Below, one piece after another: positions 31,560 through 36,408 of a DNA stretch of 36,408 nucleotides. How positions within the stretch are numbered: the first letter of the stretch is position 1; every line of letters starts with the position of its first letter. The stretch is from positions 1-36,408 of the forward strand of contig JAISTD010000224.1 in assembly GCA_031272765.1 (NCBI GenBank). Reading direction: 5' to 3'. The translations under genes and the position numbers were made by a program. The notes under the pieces were generated by a model, which made no database searches, was not told the DNA's origin, and worked only from the letters and a program-made list of their open reading frames with translations. The stretch comes from Candidatus Methanovirga australis (GTDB lineage Archaea > Methanobacteriota > Methanobacteria > Methanobacteriales > Methanobacteriaceae).

Positions 31560-31700
31560 TCAAAAAAAATGCACTTGTGCAAAGTTCATGATCGGTTATT
31601 TGTAAAAGTAAGATGGTGTTGCAACCATTCATCTTCTTTTAGAATATACTAAGGTTTTTCGTGCCAATTTTTTTTGTTCTATTGCCTTAAATTTATTTTT
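31560..31700 (-). pseudogene. Possible IS1-like transposase C-terminal remnant
   Basis: Minus translation in two frames LARKTLVYSKRR* / EWLQHHLTFTNN…; similar layout to IS1 InsB C-termini. Confidence 0.35.
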
Positions 31701-31729
31701 TATCCCTCAAAAAATTCATTATCCTAAAA

Positions 31730-32701
31730 TCAGTATTTTAGGCTTTTAAGTTTTGAAATTGGGAGATTGGTGACTTCACTGACTAAGTCTAATTCCATTC
31801 CTTTTCTTAAAAGATTGATGGCTATTTCCAACTTACCATCATTCATTCCTTTTTGCTCTCCTTTTATTATTCCTTCTTTCATCCCTTCTATTTTACCTTC
31901 TTTTATTCCTTCTATTTTTCCTTTTTTTATTCCTTTTAATTCTCCTTGTTTTCTGCTGTGGTTTATTTCACTTTCAAATTCCATTTTTGCTAATTGTCTC
32001 ATTTGATAGTCGTGAAAAGCTTTTTCATCTGAGAGTAGTTCATTGAATTTTTCATCTGCTGCTTTTATGTCTTTATCCATCTTAATCACCTCATCTATAA
32101 GTTTTTTTGGGCTTTTTTTATCAAAGAATATCATCCATCTATGTAACGGGTTATTCAAGTCTTTTTGTTTTAGTTTTCTGAATGCTGGAATGTTTATATT
32201 GTATATTGTCAGATAGTCTGAGTATAGACATTGATCTTTATTTCCAAGTATATTAAACTTTTGGTTAGTGAGATTATTCTGACAAAATTTAAAATCCAAG
32301 ATATTGATTAATGTATGTGGTTTTAAATCATTTAATTCACCTTTTTTCACTGAATTGGAATATTCCCTCGCTAAATACAGTAAACTTCTTTTTTTGAAGT
32401 GGTGCTGATTTTGTCTTTGCACTTCTATTATGAAGTGTCTTCCATCTGATGAAACTGATCTTAAATCAAGTATGCAATTTTTTTTGCCTTTAATTTCGGC
32501 TGAAATTAGTTTATTTTCAATAATCTCTATAAATTCAATTGAGTCATTGTTTTCTTTAAGCACTGCATTGATGAACGATTTTAGTTGTCTTTCCATGCCC
32601 TCACTTGCCATATACTGAGAAAACAAAAAGTCATCCAACGGATCAAAATACCTTGTAGTAATAATAATATTACCTCCATAAAAAAATTTCTTAATCAACA
32701 A
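31730..32701 (-). CDS. Rpn family recombination-promoting nuclease / putative PD-(D/E)XK transposase
   Basis: TTRYFDPLDDFLFSQYMASEGMERQLKSFINAVL…ILDLRSVSSDGRHFIIEVQRQNQHHFKKRSLLYLAREYS…; C-terminal GxxxGKIEGIKEG repeats. Confidence 0.85.
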   Translation of the reverse strand: MLIKKFFYGGNIIITTRYFDPLDDFLFSQYMASEGMERQLKSFINAVLKENNDSIEFIEIIENKLISAEIKGKKNCILDLRSVSSDGRHFIIEVQRQNQHHFKKRSLLYLAREYSNSVKKGELNDLKPHTLINILDFKFCQNNLTNQKFNILGNKDQCLYSDYLTIYNINIPAFRKLKQKDLNNPLHRWMIFFDKKSPKKLIDEVIKMDKDIKAADEKFNELLSDEKAFHDYQMRQLAKMEFESEINHSRKQGELKGIKKGKIEGIKEGKIEGMKEGIIKGEQKGMNDGKLEIAINLLRKGMELDLVSEVTNLPISKLKSLKY

Positions 32702-33033
32702 GTATCATTTAGTAATATTTTATTTTGTATTGATTCATATATTAATAATACTTTTAACTAAATTAATATTTATAAGTGATGTTAATTTTTAGGAGTATGT
32801 ATTGATATTTTCAAGTTAATAATTAAATATAAATTAGAATATTATTTTACTGAAATTTTACAATTATGATCAATTTTTTTAAGAATTAAGACTGTTTTTT
32901 TTATTTGGTGGGCTTTTTCTATTATATTGAAATATTCGATATGTTTATATGGTATGAAAATATAATATTCTATGTTCTAATTAAATGGAATTATAAGTAT
33001 AAAAAAAATAATGATGATGGAGTGTATAAATGT

Positions 33034-33948
33034 ATGTATAAGAAGAGTAGAAAGATGGTATTAATGATGTTAGGCATTGCATTGTTTATGGTTTGTGGTT
33101 TGACTGTGGCTCATGTTTTCACAAGTTCCCAAAATATCAATACAGGTCAAACTAGTGGTGGTTGGGGGGGTGATGTTTATGGTAGTTATGATGGATACAC
33201 TCACCAATTAACTTTAACCCCACAAATCACTCCTGGACCAAGTGGTAGTATGCCAGCAGCTAATTTAATGTATTGGTTTGAGATTTTCAATAATGGTACT
33301 CCATTACCTATGAGCACTTATCTTGGGTCTACTCCAGCTATTGTGGATGGTACTGTTCCAAGTTTCAGCACGAATTTACTGGGTTTTGGAGATATTCCAA
33401 GTGGAAATATTAGTATTAATGTTGCTTTTGGTGGAACATCTTACACTTCAAGATTTAACTATTTTGATCAAACTATTTTTTTGAGCGTGACTGGTAATGA
33501 CAAGCCTGATTTGAATACAAGTATTCTTGGTGAAAATATAACTGTTAATAGTGGTGATTCTTTAGATTATAAGGTTAGATTGGTTGATAGTAATGGTAAT
33601 CCTGTAACTGGTGCTCCTGTTACTTTAACCGCAAATGGTGAGGATCATACTGTCACTACTGATGTTGATGGTTATGCATCCTATGAATTCACTAATATTA
33701 AAGAGGATATGACTGTTACCGCTGCTTTTAATGGTGTGGAAGGAGCTAATGTTTATTATCTTTCTTCAACAGGTAGTTTTATGATTACTGTGAATCCTGC
33801 ACCTAACCCTGATAATAATGGTACAGGTGGTAATGGTGGTGGTGATTGGTTTGATAGTTTCTGTGATGGTTTGCCTTGGACTGGTATTCCTTTATTGGTT
33901 TTAGTGTTTGCTATTGTTGGTGGAGTTTATTACTACAAGAAAAAATAA
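33034..33948 (+). CDS. Secreted surface protein with Ig-like (Big_1-type) domain and C-terminal membrane anchor
   Basis: Signal MYKKSRKMVLMMLGIALFMVCGLTVAHV; DYKVRLVDSNGNPVTGAPVTLTANGEDHTVTTDVDGYASYEF; C-terminal TM + KKK. Confidence 0.75.
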   Translation: MYKKSRKMVLMMLGIALFMVCGLTVAHVFTSSQNINTGQTSGGWGGDVYGSYDGYTHQLTLTPQITPGPSGSMPAANLMYWFEIFNNGTPLPMSTYLGSTPAIVDGTVPSFSTNLLGFGDIPSGNISINVAFGGTSYTSRFNYFDQTIFLSVTGNDKPDLNTSILGENITVNSGDSLDYKVRLVDSNGNPVTGAPVTLTANGEDHTVTTDVDGYASYEFTNIKEDMTVTAAFNGVEGANVYYLSSTGSFMITVNPAPNPDNNGTGGNGGGDWFDSFCDGLPWTGIPLLVLVFAIVGGVYYYKKK

Positions 33949-34025
33949 GTTTAAACCCATTTTTTTTAGGGGAAAAGATTGGGGTTTTCAAACACTTTAA
34001 AATATTCTTTTTTCTTTTATGAGGA

Positions 34026-34186
34026 TTGGGATATGGTTAAAATATACCTATTTCAGTATGGATAGTTGGTTGTTTGTAATAAGTTTCGACAGTGAGGGAA
34101 GCGACATAATAGCTATTAACAAGTATGGATAGTTGGTTGTTTGTAATAAGTTAATGGCTTGGGATATGGTTAAAATATGCCTATTA
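34026..34186 (+). repeat. Mirror-ordered pair of direct repeats (R1-R2-spacer-R2-R1)
   Basis: AGTATGGATAGTTGGTTGTTTGTAATAAGTT at 34055-34085 and 34122-34152; TTGGGATATGGTTAAAATATRCCTATT at 34026-34052 and ~34159-34185. Confidence 0.85.
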
Positions 34187-34430
34187 TTCAGTGGAAATTC
34201 AATGTTTTTAAATTTGATTTAAAGATAAATTTAGCTTTTAAATCTAAAATTTTAATTTATAGCACTTGAAATAATTTTCTTAAGTTGTGGACTTTCTAAA
34301 TAAATATTGTTTTATTTTAAGTTTTTTGCTTAATTGAATAAAGATGTTTTTTAATATAATTAATTTTAATATTATTTAATAAGGAAATAAATTATATTTG
34401 AATGATGTTTTTAAACAGAGAATAAATTCT

Positions 34431-34663
34431 TCTAAAATAAATTTTTAACAATGAAGAATAAATCCTTCTGCTGATTTTATGGTGATGAACAGGAAAATAA
34501 GGAAATAGTTGTAACAATAAAGAATAGGTCCTTCTTCTGATTGAAAATAATTTTTTAATATAGTCATTTTGTAAGATTTTTATAAAATTATAAATCTTAA
34601 TACTTAATATATATTATTTAAATTTAATTTAAAGATATTATAAGATATAATTAATATTAATAG
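34431..34663 (+). repeat. ~233-bp direct repeat, copy A
   Basis: TCTAAAATAAATTTTTAACAATGAAGAATA…GATATAATTAATATTAATAG; near-identical to 36065-36298. Confidence 0.95.
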
Positions 34664-34687
34664 TTGATAAACATGACCATAATGACT

Positions 34688-35030
34688 ATAGAGGCTGTCC
34701 AACAATTATTTTTGTTCAACCTATATATAGTGAATTGCATACTTATTTCTGGATATTCAATTATTTTTAAATAAACTTTTGGAATTTAATGATATATAAT
34801 AGTATAAGAAAATTTAATGATTAATCTTAAAATATAAATTAAACATTAAAAATGACTTTATTTTATCAATTAATTTTAATAAAGATTGTTTATAAAAAAA
34901 TAATATAATTTTAATAATATTAAAATGAAATTTAACAATTTTAATCAATTTAAAATAATTTAAATAATTTTCAATAAAAATCAATAGATTAAACTTTTGT
35001 TGTGAGTCAGAATTGTTAGACAGAGCCTAT
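34688..35030. mobile_element. MITE-like element 1 (~343 bp)
   Basis: Termini ATAGAGGCTGTCCAACAATT (34688-34707) / AATTGTTAGACAGAGCCTAT (35011-35030) inverted 16/20; no ORF; left terminus resembles the IS1182-like end at 19687. Confidence 0.7.
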
Positions 35031-35148
35031 GATTTGTAATTAAAAAAGTTTAATATAAATGAGTATCAAACATAGTATAATAAAAAAGGAGAAATATAAC
35101 TCTACCAACTGTAAATATAAAAAAAATTTATATATGGGGCTGGTACTA

Positions 35149-35457
35149 ATGACAACAGTTGAAATAGAACCAAAATTATTAAAAAAAATCACTAAAATAG
35201 CTAAAAAAGAAAATAAAACAGAAAACAGTATTATAAACGATGTACTGAAAAAAGGATTGGAAAACAGGGAAAGTAAAGAAGTTGCTTTTGCAAGAATGGA
35301 ACGATTAACTAATGGAAAAATAAAAATACTTAATAAAGACACTTATAACCCTAATCCTACTGATGAGGAATTAAATTCAATAGTTGGAATAGTTAAAGCA
35401 CCAAAAGGAATAGATCCTGTTAAAGCATTGCTTGATTTAAGAATGGGAAAGGATTAA
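35149..35457 (+). CDS. VapB-like antitoxin
   Basis: MTTVEIEPKLLKKITKIAKKENKTENSIINDVLKKGLEN…; RHH-like N-terminus, 4 nt upstream of the PIN gene. Confidence 0.75.
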   Translation: MTTVEIEPKLLKKITKIAKKENKTENSIINDVLKKGLENRESKEVAFARMERLTNGKIKILNKDTYNPNPTDEELNSIVGIVKAPKGIDPVKALLDLRMGKD

Positions 35458-35461
35458 AACT

Positions 35462-35857
35462 ATGATATTTGTAGATGCGAGCTTTTTAGTAAGTTTAATC
35501 ACTAAAGAACCAGGATCTTATGATAGAGCTATCGAATTATGGGAGAAAAATAAGCATGAAGACAAGCTAATTACTCCTTCTGTTATTAGTGAAGTCATCA
35601 ACACTTTAAATGTTAGATTAAAAGTGGATATAGAATTAATTGATTATGCTTGTGAATTTATGCATGATAATTTAGTAATAACCGATGATTATGAATATCA
35701 TGTTGGTGCTGTAAAGAATATTAAATCGTTCCAGCCTTCAAGAGTACCTTTTTTTGATTGTTTATATATGAATGTAATGGAAGAGTTGGGAATAAAAGAA
35801 ATATTATGTTTTGATAAACATTTCGACTTAAACAAAAACATAAAAAGAATATACTAA
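35462..35857 (+). CDS. VapC-like PIN-domain toxin
   Basis: MIFVDASFLVSLI…ITPSVISEVINTLNVRL…FFDCLYMNVMEELGIKEILCFDKHFD. Confidence 0.88.
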   Translation: MIFVDASFLVSLITKEPGSYDRAIELWEKNKHEDKLITPSVISEVINTLNVRLKVDIELIDYACEFMHDNLVITDDYEYHVGAVKNIKSFQPSRVPFFDCLYMNVMEELGIKEILCFDKHFDLNKNIKRIY

Positions 35858-35960
35858 CATTATAATAATTATTTTTTCTAATTTTTTTTACATAATTTTA
35901 TTGAAAAGTCATCTGAAATACAAAATAAATTACTAACTTTAAAGATATTTTTTTATTCTT

Positions 35961-36065
35961 GAGGTTGCCCAACAATACAGGGTCATGAAAAATGATTTGC
36001 TCTATTTTCAATTTAAATACTTGTACGGTCTTACACCGCACGAAAATAATTGTTAGACAACCTCT
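35961..36065. mobile_element. MITE-like element 2 (~105 bp)
   Basis: GAGGTTGCCCAACAATA (35961-) / ATAATTGTTAGACAACCTC (36046-36064) inverted termini, same family as element 1. Confidence 0.75.
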
Positions 36066-36298
36066 CTAAAATAAATTTTTAACAATGAAGAATAGGTCCT
36101 TCTGCTGATTTTATGGTGATGAACAGGAAAATAAGGAAATAGTTGTAACAATGAAGAATAGGTCCTTCTTCTGATTGAAAATAATTTTTTAATATAGTCA
36201 TTTTGTAGGATTTTTATAAAATTATAAATCTTAATATTTAATATATATTATTTAAATTTAATTTAAAGATATTTTATAAGATATAATTAATATTATAG
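36065..36298 (+). repeat. ~234-bp direct repeat, copy B
   Basis: Near-identical to 34431-34663; begins at the outer end of MITE-like element 2. Confidence 0.95.
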
Positions 36299-36408
36299 TC
36301 TTTTTGGTATATTTTATAATTTTTAATTTATTGAAGTCCAATGTTCGTAAATCCATTTTTCAGCACACTTTGTATATTTTAAAAAATTTTCAAATCCATT
36401 TACAACTT

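Noticed and set aside
1-36408. tRNA or rRNA genes
   Set aside because: No GC-richer cloverleaf-like block or conserved TTCGAATC-type T-arm in a suitable context was seen; not run through tRNAscan-SE.

Overview
AT-rich archaeal chromosome window. The gene content (methanogenesis marker 7, PyrI, UPF0058, archaeal SecD/SecF, IorAB, archaeal-type pyrimidine reductase, DapF) points to Methanobacteriales, probably Methanobrevibacter-like (inference). Housekeeping genes alternate with unusually repeat- and remnant-rich spacers. The most notable non-gene structures are: (1) an array of about a dozen tiny hairpins at ~4197-5267, in which loops of 2-3 nt sit between stems of different but self-complementary sequence, often after a common 'GAGAAAYTTAG' lead-in, with outlying copies at ~921-997 and inverted at ~12226-12285; (2) a VapBC toxin-antitoxin module bracketed by two MITE-like elements with related termini, all between ~233-bp near-identical direct repeats (34431-34663 and 36065-36298); (3) a highly iterated decamer palindrome AATAGCTATT (16 exact copies counted by eye, about 0.2 expected); (4) paired GTGTGTAcACAC palindromes upstream of a ribbon-helix-helix gene and iorAB; (5) nested and decayed mobile elements and PIN/antitoxin and Rpn/PD-(D/E)XK remnants; (6) an un-annotated 32-aa membrane sORF. 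All counts and alignments were done by eye and no database was searched.
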